From the NCBI GenBank assembly GCA_949710005.1, contig OX453272.1, forward strand, positions 24,413,391 to 24,477,390: a DNA stretch of 64,000 nt. Direction: 5' to 3'. The notes under the pieces are model-generated. The model did not search any database. It saw only the letters and a program-made list of their open reading frames with translations, and was not told the origin of the DNA. The stretch is from Ricordea florida. Lineage: Eukaryota > Cnidaria > Anthozoa > Corallimorpharia > Ricordeidae. Shown here piece after piece: positions 9,856 through 22,202 of this stretch. How positions within the stretch are numbered: position 1 is the first letter of the stretch; each line of letters begins with the position of its first letter. Position numbers and translations under genes: made by a program.

Positions 9856-10873
9856 TGCTGCGGACTCGACCACATATGGCCTAATGAACGAGATATTTTA
9901 ATAAAGCAGATGTTGACGGAAGTTGTGAACCGTGGACAAAACTTGTCGTGTACAGAAGCTGTCGCGAACGGAAGTAATTTCACATGCTACCCCTTGCCCT
10001 TTTATAGATAAATGAAATTTTTGTATTGATCGTTGTTTGGGTCGTCACGCGACATTTCTCTGGGCCGAGTTAAATAATAATAAATTAATAATAATAATTA
10101 TTATTATTTTTTTATTCGCCGTGAGTCTTGGACGGATGCGCGTATTTCCAAGGCGACCTTCAGTAATTTATAGTTTCCAGTAAAGGGAAGGCCCGGGGAG
10201 GCAAGCCACGAGCAACGAGAACCATGAAGAACAGGAAACATTGAAGAAAATAAAACGCCATTTTTCATCATTAACTTTATTTAACTTTTAACCGTAACAA
10301 ATGTTCTTAAGTAAATAAAAGAGATGAACATGCTTACAGGTGCCAATCCTTTAGCATACAACACGTCTCAGGTTTGCACATTAGCTATGAACTTTTGTAA
10401 GATAGCTTCAGTGAAAATAACGCAATGTCAATGGCATGATATATTTTTTTCTTACTATAATAATTATTTTATTACACAATTCTCTTGTAGCTTACTTCAA
10501 TAACAGCAACGCTTGTTAACCTGAACGTCTTCTAATCTAACCTTACACTTGCTAGATATCGATGGCCAGCTATTAACAACTGCGTGTTTGACATTCACTG
10601 GTGCACGAAAAGTCATTGTATCACAACTAAAAAACTAAACGAATCAGAAGGCAATTTGTTATAAAAATAGACCAGCATCATCTTTGAGCCTTTTTTACTC
10701 ACTTTCTAAAAATAGTACAAAGCATTGCATTTTAAGTATTTAAGAACCTTTTCAAATCACTTACTTAATTTGCATGTCTAACTTGCCATTTTTTAATCGC
10801 TTTCTTAACCACATGTCCGAGAAACTAAAAAAAACACCATAACGGAAAGATATGCCACTGTCAACCTTAAAAA
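9856..10873. other. AT-rich spacer between the repeat and the MULE-like remnant
   Basis: It contains a TAA/ATT-rich, partly palindromic stretch at 10070-10110. I see no protein motif or terminal repeat. It may be downstream sequence of the MULE-like element. Confidence 0.4.
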
Positions 10874-12795
10874 CTACAGGTGGTCAGACTCCTCTGGCTC
10901 CAAAGGAGTCTCTCTGCTCCCTCTCGTCAGATACTTGAGGGTTCTGGAGGGAATGGTGATAATATAAAAGAGGAAATGTTGGTCGTATTCTCTCAGACAA
11001 GTTGTCAGGTAGTGAAGGTATACATTGCCTGAATATTTCACTATCTTACCAGAATTTTTATCGGTTCGCTCACGAACACCCACACTTTTTGCGACGACTT
11101 TGTCCGCCATGCTAAAACCAACTCTGCACTGCTCACACCTCTGGACTGCTATGGGGCACAGCTTGTGGTCTTCCCTGTGAAAAAGTTCAAAATGTTTACC
11201 TGCGATTCTGTCAGGGTTAAGATTGCCCACTTGAGATGATGTCCGGGGAGTTGAGGTGGTAGGCTGGTTCACCTATGGAAGGAAGACTAAATTTTACAAT
11301 ACGAACACCTTTACAAGAATGTGCGGTATAACAAAACCTTCATCTCGTCAATCATACTATTTAAACCTTACTTGAAGAGTGCAATTCATTCAAATGTTTT
11401 AGAATAAGATGGAACAGATATGAAGAGATAATTTTCTAATTGTTTTTGTAGCTGTTAGCAGTGGAAAACCACGATTATATTTTCTTGAAATCCATCCACC
11501 GGGTATTATTTTACGCTGACTTGAAGTAACTCCCCCGCCCACCCAACCCCCTGCTAAAATAAACACAACAGTATTTTTTTTCACTTAAAACCCCGAAGTT
11601 TACTCAAAATGGCGCTTGTAAGGGTATTCATTATTGATCAATCCTACTTGCCATTCTGAGGTTCTTCCAACTTTCGACAGGTGTATAGGTGTCACATAAG
11701 CCGGATTGGCATCAGCTACGCGATCACTGAAAAGCTCTGGCTCCGGCAGCTCCGCTCGTCTTTTGTTGGACTTCGGCGAGGTCTTGTGGCCGGCTGAATT
11801 GGGCTTTTTGTGTGTTTCGTACGATTTAGGTACAAACTCACGACAAGCCTTGATGTGCCAAGTTTGCCTTTCCGGGCCCCAGCGATTCCACGTGGTGGGC
11901 TCAATCAGGAATTTCTTATAAACAGGCGCGAGACGGTACTTGTCCAAACCACGAGCTGCTCTGGTTTCCTCAACATAAAACTCTTCCGACCATTTCTGCA
12001 GTTGCAGACTTCTTTTGGAGCGTCGGATTCTCTCAGCCTTTTCTTCTGGAGCTTGTGCTTCAATTCCAGCCCGTTTGCATAGAAGCGTCTTTCGATACCG
12101 AGGCTCTTTCGAGAGGACATAACAAGTGATTCCTTGAGGTGTTGTGATCTATTTCTTGAAAACCAGTCATGAAATCCAGGTGCCTTCTTTTCCCAGACAC
12201 TTTTGAGGCTGTCCAGTCTTACGTCAAAATCGTCTTCGTCCTCTACATCCGCAAGTTCACTCTGAAGAAGCACATCACTTTGGGAACCGTAAATATCAGC
12301 CATTATGCTCGCTTTTGACCGCTGTTTGCATCTGAGGGATTGTAGCTTAAATGCGCCTCGCTCCTGCATGTGCTGGGTGCTATTCAGTTTCTTTGCATCT
12401 TGTAAAATGTCAGTGAAGCCATTTGATAGGGCCTTGTCGAGGTTGTGGCCAATTTTCTCTGGTTTTTCTATAATGAGCTCTCTCGCGAAACGACGGTAAC
12501 TTTCACGTATCTTCCGGAAGTACCAAAAGCTTAGGAATATTGCTATAGATGCTGTCTGTCGGCGTGCCCTTTTCCAACATACCGTCGATTTGGGTGAATA
12601 GTTTGGGATGTCGTCGGTAGTAAGCACTTGTTGTGGGCCGTGATGCGTTTCCATGCCGCGGAAAAAACGAAGTCCCCTCAGTGACCAGCGATATATCATT
12701 AGGTAGAACGGCTTTGGCTTGTTCTCGTTGCATTCCCGACAAATGCAATTGTGCGGAAAAATCTGGATTTTCTTACGCGTGCGGTAGAGGCGCAT
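10874..12795 (-). pseudogene. MULE-like transposase remnant (C-terminal half and zinc-binding tail)
   Basis: Three minus-strand frames are parts of one protein. Frame one (about 12795-12000) has NDISLVTEGTSFF in an alternate frame, then MADIYGSQSDVLL, FDVRLDSLKSVWEKKAPGFH and RRFYANGLELKHKLQKKR. This pattern resembles the helical region after the catalytic core of MULE-like transposases that I recall as multicopy in corals. Frame two (11947-11600) continues with DKYRLAPVYKKF and a Pro/Lys-rich stretch. Frame three (11272-10874) ends with RCEQCRVGFSMADKVV and VYLHYLTTCLREYD, a CxxC plus HxxxxxC zinc-binding tail. Introns or frameshifts separate the frames. The catalytic N-terminal half is missing or unrecognisable. 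Family assignment is from memory of motifs and is tentative. Confidence 0.55.
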
Positions 12796-13759
12796 AAGCT
12801 CATAAACGTTTCTTTCACTGACGTACGTTCTTTTGTACCCTTAAGATGCTTTAACATTCACATACCACACCCCATTTTCACTTTTGTGTGCTGTCGTAGA
12901 ACTCGAGAAGAAGCCATACGTGCAATATTGCTTATCACTGCCTTTTGAAATATAGACACCATTGTCGTCGGCTTCAGCAAAAGAGATAGAGATTTCTCGC
13001 TTATGCAGTGTGAAAATCTTGTATGGCTGAGGACTTATGCTTTAGATCTAACTCTTCTGGATTTTATAGGTTATAGGTTATACCCTTATAGGTAAGGGTA
13101 TCTGGGAAACAGGAACAGGAAAGTGTGCCCTTCTTGTGTAGTTAAAGTGGTTCGACAACATTACCCATCACAGACAGCAGTTTATATGGGATTCCGTCAT
13201 GAATGAAGATAGGAAGTGCTCGTACTTGAATCAACATTAAGAAGTAAAGTCAAATTTTCAGGAACATAAAATTGAGTTTTCTGTGGAGTGCATTTGGCAG
13301 TGATAGCAATTTGTGTAAATTCCACTGTTAGCATTGCCAAAATGATAGTGTGTAATTATTGTAATTGAAAGAAAAAAGTAATTTAAAACCTTTTTGAACA
13401 GTTCATTGTTTTTTCATACAAGTGTATTTCTCATCTTTGGGAAGACCATAATAATAAGTTCATATGTCTGTTAATTGCAAGATACATTATTTTTGTGAAC
13501 TGCAGCAAGAGGGCACATTTGTTTTTATTTCAACCCTTGCAATGTTAACATTTGTAATAAGAATCTAATAACCACTCACATGAACTGTACTCTTTTTAGC
13601 CCTTTTTAAAATGTGTGCTGACCTAACTCACAAAATTGACAGATTGGCTAAAACTTCTTATGGACACCATGAAACCCCTTACAGACATCTATGGGGTACA
13701 GTTCACTTGATCCTTGATTACAGGCTCTAAATGGCCTGTACAAAATAGCATTATTATAA
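12796..13759. other. Spacer between MULE-like remnant and Kolobok-like gene
   Basis: No coding motif seen. The last part is probably the 3' UTR and downstream flank of the gene that ends at 13760. Short repeats of TTATAGG lie at 13068-13100. Confidence 0.4.
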
Positions 13760-14779
13760 TTACACACTCTCAGTTGTTGCGTTATCTGAGGACTTAGTTG
13801 TATTGGAGGTTTTAAACCTAGTCTTCCTTGAGTGGAAAAGTTCTTTTGATGGTGGTGATGGTTTTTCAGCTATAGTTGGAGCCAACAATGCTGGATCACT
13901 CTGGTTCAATGGTACATATCGGACGACCTTGTCCTCATCTTCCTTCTGCATCCGCATTATTTTTGCCAGAAGAACGGGGATGTACTTGTAGTCTTTTTTT
14001 ATCTTTACAACCTTTGAATTCCATTCTTTTGTACGCTGATTATATTTCCGTGACAGTACCATGTACCCTGTCTTTGTGTGGGCAGCTGGCTGATTGAGAT
14101 GATAATTCCAATCAATTGCTGCCAGCTGCTTTTTGGCCTTGTATGCTTTATAACTACAGTAAGGGAAGAAAATATTTAGTCAAACTTTCATTCATTTGGT
14201 AAATTGCCATGCAGCTAAATGTATGTAGTCAACTCCTTGTAATGTTATCATTTTGTAGTAAATGACCATACCTAAATAAACATTTCAACAGTATACCATT
14301 AAACTGGCAGAATGACAAAGAATAATTACCTACTGAAAATAGAGACTAAATTATGTCACAGACCTGTATGAGCATCGTTTTGGTGTATAAACCAAGGAGA
14401 GACTATTAGCACACTCTAAACTTCCAGTATGCCTGAAAAATAAAGAAAGGATACAATGTAAGTCAGGATTGTACTTCTACAGAACCCAATAAACAAGTTC
14501 CTGAATTGTTTATACACCAATGGTCTATCATGCACCATAGAGAAACAATGATTTTAGTTATTTTACAGACGGTTTTTTGCAAGAAGCCAATGTAATCATT
14601 TAAAACAAGCATTCCTTTAATCTTATGCAATGTTGGTACCTGAAACGAACATAAAACTTGAAGTTAGCTAGAAGCTGAGGCTCAAGAATTATTTTTTGTA
14701 GAGCTTCAAAATCCTTATCACGGCGATCAAACCATGGAGGATTGTGCTCCTCCAAGCCCTCATGTTCACATTTGCCCCC

Positions 14780-15178
14780 TGTCGCGCCCCCAACCCCGAG
14801 TGCGGTGAGCCAGGTAACGCCGCTTAAACCAATGCGTGCCAGATTCTCAACTTGATTTATTTAAAATTCGCACTCATGACATGAGGTAGAAAACTGTTGA
14901 TACAAATGAAGTGACACAAGAACAGGCAAGAAAACTTACAAGAAATAAACAAGAAAACTTACGCTGTTCCGCTCCGGACATGCAAGTGTCCACAATCAGA
15001 GATCGTTGTAGAACGAAAAAGAAAGGCTGTACTGGGCGTAGTGTCACTGTCTGTCGAGTTGTGCAATTGTGAAAAGTGATTACGTGTGAGGAAAATTCTT
15101 AAGGCGTCTAAAATTACAATCAGTAGATGAATCAAATGACAACGGAAGCGCGGCGTGACAAGCGTGACGAGCGTCGCA
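14780..15178 (-). repeat. BEL/Pao 3' LTR
   Basis: About 399 bp. On the plus strand it begins TGTCGCGCCCCCAACCCCGA and ends GACGAGCGTCGCA. It is nearly identical to 21795-22202 and to the inverted solo LTR at 37625. One notable difference is loss of a TTAAAA-type stretch near 15140 that the other two copies keep. Confidence 0.9.
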
Positions 15179-15259
15179 CTCCTCGCCCTCCTCGTGCAAG
15201 GATCCAACTTGGATCCTTGATTTAAGAATTTGACTCTTTGCCATAGGTACTCGGCCAAC

Positions 15260-17227
15260 TCAACGTAATGGAACATCTGAGGGAACCAACAGTACAAGTT
15301 CGCCAATGGGACGGGTGTAGAGTTTCCTCTGGCCTTCTTTACAGATCAGCACTGTTGCCTTCCTCACTCTTCCATCTTTACCCTTGGGGGCTTCGGTTAC
15401 TCTTCCCAGGGGCCAATTGTTTCTATGGGCCTTGTCGTCTTTCACTATGACGACGTCACCGACGGTCAGGTCACGACGTTCCCGGTACCATTTCTTTCTT
15501 GGCTGCAGGTTTTGAAGGTACTCACGTTTCCGTCTCGCCCAGAATTGATCAGCCAGGTATTGGACTCGTCTCCATCGCCGGCGTGGGTAGACATCCTGAA
15601 AAGTGAAATTCCCCGGGAGAGGTCCGATTGGGCGCGTCTTTTGTGTTTTGCATTGCTGGGGTCAATGGGTGAGGTTCGTCAACGTCAGATGGTATGGTTG
15701 CAATAGGGCGAACGTTTACAATCGCGGTAACCTCTGACATCAGTGTGGACAACAGCTCGTGGGTCAGCTGGCGTGGTCCGAGTTCTAGGAACATTGCATT
15801 TAAGACTCGCCGTATTGTTCCGATCTGGCGTTCCCAAACGCTGCCAGAGTGTGAGGCGTGTGGCGGGTTGAAGAGCCATGCTCTGACAGGTACCTCTGTA
15901 CTGACTCCTTATCCATCTCTGCTAAGGCTTCATCTAGCTCGTTCTGTGCACCTACGAAGTTGGAGCCTCTATCGCATCTCAGCAGTTGAACGGGTCCGCG
16001 CAGAGAGAGGAAGTGTCTCAGGGTACATATGAAAGAACTGGTGTCCATTGTCTCTAGTAGCTCGATGTGAATGACCCTACTAGCCAGACATGCGAGTACC
16101 AGCCCCCAGCGCTTGAAATTTGCTGCTCCTCCTCTTGTCTTCTTCGCTTGCACTGTCCACGGTCCGAAGACATCAAACCCCACGTTCGTGAATGGTGCCC
16201 CGACTTCTACCCTGTCGGCTGGGAGGTCTGCCATCCGCTGCTCCAACAGGGGACCTCGAAGCTTCTTGCACGTCGCGCACGACGCTATGACTCTTCCCAC
16301 GGCCGCATGGCCACCTATGAGCTAATATCCGGCGTTTCTGAGGGCTCGTGAGTAATTTGGCATCCTTGGTGGCGTAACAGAATCTCTGATACAGGGTGAT
16401 TCTTAGGTGGGATTATCGAATGCTTCTCATTTGTGCTGAGGCTTGTGTGGCGTAGACGACCACCCACTCTAAGGATACCGGCATAAAGGGGTCTAGTCGG
16501 TAAAAGTTTGATTTCTTTAGCGACTTCTTTCTGGCTTTGACGAAGTCTCGGTCGGTGATGTCGTCGGCGTTGATACGCGTGGCCGCGGCAAGTTCGTTAT
16601 TGAACTCTTCTTTCTGAATTGTCTTGATAACGACCTCTGTGGCCTTTGCGAGTACTTCGGGAAGTAAACCTTGGTTGGCTAGGGATCGTTGGGTTTTGAC
16701 GTTCGCACTCCTTTCTTTTAAGGACCTCACTCTACCTATCAGGGTTGCGATGGCACGCCTTAGGGACAACCAAGAAGAAAACCTCTTAAAACGTTCGCTA
16801 CCAAGGGCCGCGGGCACCAAAGAGTTTATGTTGGTTGCGTAGGTTTTGACCTCTTTACGTATCTATGGGTTCTCCGGGTCCAGTGTCACCTCTTCCTCGC
16901 TGGGAATCGGGGCATCCAGCGCGTCTCTTAGAAACTTCGGGCCATTGAGCCATTCTGATTCTGCGAGCGCTTGAGCCTCCAAACCACGTTTAGCCTGATC
17001 GGCAGGATTCTCGCAGCTCTCTACATGTCTCCATTGGTCGGGTGCAGATATTGCGCGAATTATCTGTACACGGTTTGCTACATAGACGTAGAATCTCCTA
17101 GTTTCATTGTGGATGTATCCTTAGACCACCTTCGAATCGGTGTAGAACACCACCTTCGATATGGCAATATCTATCTCCTTTTTCACCTTGTTTGCAGCCT
17201 GAGCAGCGAGAACAGCTCCACAGAGTT
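15260..17227 (-). pseudogene. BEL/Pao RNase H end, integrase and C-terminal domain
   Basis: Rest of RNase H and a linker lie at 17227-16413. The zinc-binding part of integrase appears as IASCATCKKLRGPLLEQRM (16300 onward). The catalytic core has FDVFGPWTV, RCDRGSNFVGA and a region around 15800-15560 with the third acidic residue and NVRPIATIPSDVDEPHPLTP. The C-terminal domain (15445-15260) reads KDGRVRKATVLI and YTRPIGELVLLVP, the usual end of BEL integrases. Integrase inserts the cDNA and makes the 5-bp duplication. Several frameshifts make it inactive. Confidence 0.85.
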
Positions 17228-19181
17228 CTAGTCGGGGATGCTGGTAGGATTGGTGGGGGCGATCTTTGCCTGGCCGTACATGAGCAACACAGCCGCGTCG
17301 TTTGAGGTGTTAAATAGGCGCAGGTACACTGCCGTCCCGATCGCCTGTTCGCTTCTGTCTGAGAATGCATGTAGCTCAGCTCTAGTGACCGATCCGAATT
17401 CTTTGGGGTGGTAGCAACGTCGTGCTGAAACCTGGTGAAGGTCAGGAAGTGCATTTTTCCAGCGTTGCCATCGTTTGGTGAGATTCTGCGGGAGCGGGTC
17501 GTCCCATCCTAGGGGCTTGTTAGCGCTCGTCTTCTTACCCATGGTCACTAACTTACGCAGGAGTAATCCTCCCTCTAACAGTACCGGTGTAGCGATCCCC
17601 AGCGGGTCGTAGATTGAATTTACCAGTGACAAGACTCCACATCGTGTAACGAGTCTTTCTGGAGCATATACCTTGTAGGTGAAAACGTCCGATTTAAGGT
17701 CCCAAAAGACTCCTAAGGAGCGCTGGGCTGGTAGCTCGTCGTGATGCAGATCCAGGGTACGTACGTCCTTGGTTAGGTCGTCTGAGGGAAAGGCCTTCAT
17801 CACGGTTATGGAGTTAGACACCACCTTATGCAGCCTGAGGTTTGCAGTGGCTAGAACCGTTTGCGTGTCTTTCACCAGCTTGATCGTTTCTTCTGCTGTT
17901 GGCTTAGAAGCTAGGCCGTCGTCCACGTAAAAATTTCTGACAAACTCCTTAACTTCAGGGTTGACCTCCTCGCCGTCTTCAACGGTCCTCCTCAGACCGT
18001 TGGTCGCTATGGCAGGACTTGGCCCATTCCCGAATAGGTGAACGGTCATTCGGTACTCTGTGATCGCCTTCGATGGGTCGTTATCCTCAAACCACAGGAA
18101 GCGTAGAGAATCCCTTTGCTGTGGTTTCACGTGAAACGAGTGGAACATTTGTTCCACGTCACACATTGCTGCAACGTTCTCGCGACGGAAACGGAACAAT
18201 ACTCCGATTAGACTGTTCATAAAGTCTGGGACTGTGAGAAGTTGTTGATTGAGGGATACGCCTTGGTATTCAGTGGATGAGTCGAATACCACCCGAATCT
18301 GGTCCGGCTTTTTCGGGTGGTACATGCACTCCAAAATGTGGAAGGTACCACGCTTGTCAGGAACGCTTATGAGCTGAGATCTCTTCCGTGGGTATTGGAG
18401 CGGCGTGGCCTTTATCCAGAACTCTTGCCATAAAGTCGATGTAGTCTTTTTCCATCTTGGGCTTACGTTTCAGTGTCCTTAGTAGACTGTTTAGACGTTT
18501 TACGGCGTAGGCTCTAGTGTTTGGCATGCTTACCCCAGGTGTGCGGAATAGCAGGGGCATCTCCCAATTTCCGAGGTGGTTCTTGCGAATCCCCTTGTCC
18601 ATGATCTAGATGAATTTCCGATCCTCGACCGACAAACCTATGTCGTTGTCGTTCCTGGTTATGCGGTACACATCTTCTCCTGTGCTATTGTCGCTATGCT
18701 CGTGGTAGCTTTCCTTAAGAGTAAACTTGTTGGGACAGCGGACCAACTCGTACGCCCTTTGTGGCTGGCCTTCTGCCTCGTCACCACAAAATGCGCGATC
18801 CTGGCTGTACGGTGTGAAGCCGTCTACTTCTGTAGTAGCAAGCGTCTTCTTGGCACGTATGTGGAATGGTCCGTTTGTTAGGTCCAAGCAAGCCTGTCCG
18901 GATATGGTCCACCCCAGTTCCAATTTCTGGGCCCATGGCGCTCCCTTTGGACCGTTTTTAAATGCTCTAACTTTAAACAGCTCCGGCGCATCTCTGCCTA
19001 TCAGGATCTGGACACTTGCGGTCTTGTCGAGGGGAGGGATTTCGTCTGCTATGCTCTTAAGGTGTATGTACTGCATCGCAATTTCGGGGGTCGGTATTTC
19101 CTCTATGTCCTGCGGGATGCTATTACATTCGACGAGCGTGGGAAGGTTTGCTGTTCTCCCGTAGAAGGATCGCATGACCAC
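17228..19181 (-). pseudogene. BEL/Pao reverse transcriptase and start of RNase H
   Basis: The pieces 19181-18606, 18602-18357 and 18334-17228 are successive parts of one pol. The first holds the connector, with LIGRDAPELFKVRAF and GWTISGQACL. The last holds the RT palm: VVFDSSTEYQGVSLNQQLL, MCDVEQMFHSFHV and the catalytic NFYVDDGLAS at about residue 137. The YVDD form is usual for BEL/Pao. RNase H begins at RAELHAFSDRSEQAIGTAVY and is cut by a frame change at 17228. Frame breaks at about 18603 and 18340 separate the pieces. Confidence 0.9.
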
Positions 19182-19819
19182 TCCTACTACTCTGCGACCA
19201 TACCGGACTGCCTTCTCTCCTCCTTAGGTTGACAGGTGGTACTTGTACTCTGGGCCCTCGGCGTTCAGCTGGTCTGCTAGCTCCGTAGTTATCATTGACG
19301 AGTTGCTTTGATCGTCCAGGACCGCATACACTCGATGTACGTCATCGACGTGATTTCCTCTGCAGGCGTTGACCAACAATATCTTACTGCACGAGTGGCC
19401 GCCCGCGCTGCCTTTGGTGCATTTGGAGTTTATGTTCTCTGCGTTCCGTGACTCTTCTTTAGCCTTCTCTTTCCTCTCTACACGGTCTAAATGGAGTAGG
19501 TCGGGATGTCGTTCGCTGCCACAGATGTTGCATGAAACATTGTTTCGACACGCGCTGGCTATGTGGTTGGGTGAGAAGCACCGATAGCAGAGTCTCTCCT
19601 CTCGGATCCAATGCTCCCTTTCAGCGACAGTTTTCTTTCCAAAAGCTTTACACTCCGTGATTTCGTGGCCAGCTCTGTTGTGGAATATGCAGTGTTTCTC
19701 TTGAGATGACTTGCCCTCCTTGGCTGGTACCCCGCTGGTATGCGTCGGTCTTCAGAACTCGCCTCACTTCAGATTTAGCTCCCTGAGTTGTTCGTACTTT
19801 ACTCTCATCGCGGTGGCGG
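19182..19819 (-). pseudogene. BEL/Pao zinc knuckles and aspartic protease region
   Basis: No long open frame survives, but the minus strand shows Cys/His-rich segments (LCYRCFSPNHIASAC type, about 19520-19600) and then VLDDQSNSSMI near 19290-19330, the BEL protease active-site region (D-D/Q-S in place of DTG). A stop at about 19225 and frame shifts break it. The protease would release the capsid and enzymes from the polyprotein. Confidence 0.65.
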
Positions 19820-21776
19820 TTAGACACATTGCTGTTCGATGCCTTGGTTCCTGCAAGGATGTTTGGATGGTTTCTTTTCCTCGCTTGGTTCTGTATCATC
19901 GCCGAGAATACGTAGAAGGTGGGGTACGCTTCGTCGTGATACTCCGCGTAACGCTCTTAAAGGGACGGGGAGTCTTTCCACGATAGGACGCATCGCGATG
20001 GGGTAGTTCAAGCAGGCTAGACCGGGCAAGTGCCCCATTTGACAGTCGACGTCTGCGCACAAGTCGGCTAGCTTCTGGAGCTTTACGTTTTCCCTGTCGC
20101 CGAAACTAGCTGCTGCACAAAGGCGCTCGATCAGGGCCTCTGTTAGTGCTGCTGGGTTACCAAAACGCTTCTCTAATTCGGACCAGAGGTCGGCTAGGGT
20201 GATCGCAGGACAGTTTCCTTGTCTCTTCCTGTAGTTATCGACAAGCCTCTGTGGATCGCCGGTCGTGAAACTCAGAAGGTAACTAAGCTCTTGCTCAGGG
20301 TTTATGTCCGCGTCTTTCACCATCGCCTTAAACGACCTTTTCCATGAATGGAACATGCGAACGTCTCCGTCGAACACCTCAGGTTGACATTTAGGTAAAC
20401 TCTGTTTAGCTAGACTGGCAGCGAGTTGCTGGTTGGATGTGGAGTACTCGTAAGTTTCTCTCTAGGTGTGGAGGATACGGATGGCTGACTTACTGTGGGT
20501 CTGGTTGGGTTTGGGTAACTAAATGCTTGTTCTCTGTAAGGAAATTGCTCTGTGCCCACTGCGTTTGTATTGATTGTTCCCTGTTCTGGGGTTTTGATCT
20601 GGGCGTGTCTCTCCCAGGGTATGTACCCGCTTTGTTGGGCGTGTCCATCATTGGGGATATCGGTATTCTTAGGGACGGACCATTAGAAAAGTGATGGGGG
20701 GTGGGGAATTTTCAGCTTGCACGAACTTTTTTTCGCTCACTGCTTGTGCAGGAAGTTTTTTTCAGGTGAATCCCTCTGCACGATTTTTTTTAGTACGTGT
20801 GAAAAAGTCACAATTGGACCTTCCTTCTGCATGAATTTTTTTCTTGGCATTTTCCCTTGCATGAATTTGTTTTTGTTTTTTTCCCCACCCCCCCCCCCCC
20901 CCCATCACTTTTCTAATGGTCCGTCCCTTAGGAGCGGGACTGGTGCGTACCCACGTTTTGGTTCTGTCTTGACATTCCGTCATGTCCATATCCGGGAGCT
21001 CTAAGGGACTTTCTAATTCCGGTTCTCCGATCGACTCTCGAATTGCCTTAAGCCTCGCGTTCGCTACGGCGATCTTTTTGTCAGCGGACATCATGGCTAA
21101 ATCTTTTTCATGCTGTGCGCGCGCTTGCTGTCAGCGTTTTTCTTCCTCCGCTTCCTGTTGTTTCATTTTATTTTCTCTTTCTGCAATAAGGCGTTCGTAT
21201 TCAGCCTGCTGCTGCCTCTGCCGCCGCTCTCATTTTTACTAAACTAGAGGACGTCGAGGCGCGAGAAGCGGCGCTGCGATGCGAATTACGGGAGCATACA
21301 GATGATGTTTCCGACAGTTTGTCGTATTTCCAGACTTTCTTTATTGGCTTTATTAGCGCGTGTGCGTGTTGTATGGCTGTATTCTCTGAAATTAACGATG
21401 TTCCTCCGTCGTCGGTTTCGTTTGTATTTTGCTTGTAAAGATCAAGCAGCTCTTGTTGGCATAACTCAAATTCCTGCGTTACGGATACGAGTTCACGCAG
21501 CACGTTGTCGGTACAAGATTCTGGGTCTAGTTTCTCGACGGATTTGACGACACGCCAGAGTTTCTTTTCTAGATTCCCGGCTTTACTATTTTTAGTTTTT
21601 ATCTTATATTCAAAGCCCTTCTGTGTCATTTTTCTGGTTCTTTCCCCTGATGTCTCCTTGTGGGTGTGAGAATAACCGAACTCCTCTAATGGATCTCCTT
21701 TACGTGACGTGGTCATTTCCAACTCAAGATGAGAAACAGATAAGATACGGCTAACCTCTTTTCGTCGCTTCGTCAC
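19820..21776 (-). pseudogene. BEL/Pao gag region
   Basis: It begins MTKRRKEVSRILS at 21776, just inside the LTR. The first 191-codon frame contains a Lys-rich and then Gln/Glu-rich helical section. After the MITE (20672-20927), the frame from 20377 has FDGDVRMFHSWKRSFKAMV and LLSFTTGDPQRLVDNYRKR, the conserved core of BEL gag that packs capsid. It ends in a basic tail. At least three frame changes occur. Zinc-knuckle-like Cys/His clusters follow downstream at about 19500-19700. Confidence 0.8.
20672..20927. mobile_element. MITE inserted in the BEL gag region
   Basis: Terminal inverted repeats of about 30 bp start GGGACGGACCATTAGAAAAG at 20672 and their complement ends at 20927. TTA flanks both sides (20669-20671 and 20928-20930), which fits the 3-bp TWA duplication of PIF/Harbinger elements. 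The 256-bp body is made of degenerate repeats of the type CTGCATGAATTTTTTT and has no coding potential. It is younger than the BEL element. Confidence 0.85.
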
Positions 21777-21794
21777 TTAGAACAGCTTTTCTAC

Positions 21795-22202
21795 TGTCGC
21801 GCTCCCAACCCCGAGTGCGGTGAGCCAGGTAACACCGTTTAAACCAATGCGTACCAGATTCTCAACTTGATTTATTTAAAATTCGCCCTCATGGCACGAG
21901 GTAGAAAACTATTGATACAAATGAAGTGACATAGGAACAGGCAAGAAAACTTACAAGAAATAAACAAGAAGATTTACGCTGTTCCGCTACGGGCATGCAA
22001 GTGTTCACAATCAGAGATCGTTGTAGAACGAAAAAGAAAGGCTGTACTGGGCGTAGTGTCACTGTCTGTCGAATTGTGCAATTGTGAAAAGTGATTACGT
22101 GTGATAGGAAAATTCTTAGGGCGTCTAAAATTGCAATCAGTAGATGAATCAAATGACAATTAAAAACGGAAGCGCGGCGTGACAAGCGTGACAATCGTCA
22201 TA
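21795..22202 (-). repeat. BEL/Pao 5' LTR
   Basis: About 408 bp, matching the 3' LTR. Its minus-strand start reads TATGACG where the solo copy reads TGTGATG, so the terminal TG has mutated to TA. The LTR is directly followed by the element's leader and the gag start at 21776. Confidence 0.88.

Larger units (their letters stand above)
14780..22202 (-). mobile_element. Complete BEL/Pao LTR retrotransposon, inserted in an exon
   Basis: Two LTRs (14780-15178 and 21795-22202) flank gag, protease, RT, RNase H and integrase, all on the minus strand. A 5-bp direct duplication CCCCC lies at 14775-14779 and 22203-22207. Five bp is a normal BEL length, but the sequence is low complexity. A purine tract GAGGAGGGCGAGGAG precedes the 3' LTR. 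The proteins have several frameshifts, and a MITE sits in the gag region, so it is inactive as read. A solo LTR of the same family is at 37625-38029. Confidence 0.9.

Noticed and set aside
18576..19164. Plus-strand frames of 100-145 codons across the BEL pol region
   Set aside because: Antisense to strong RT and connector motifs on the minus strand; they carry no motif of their own.
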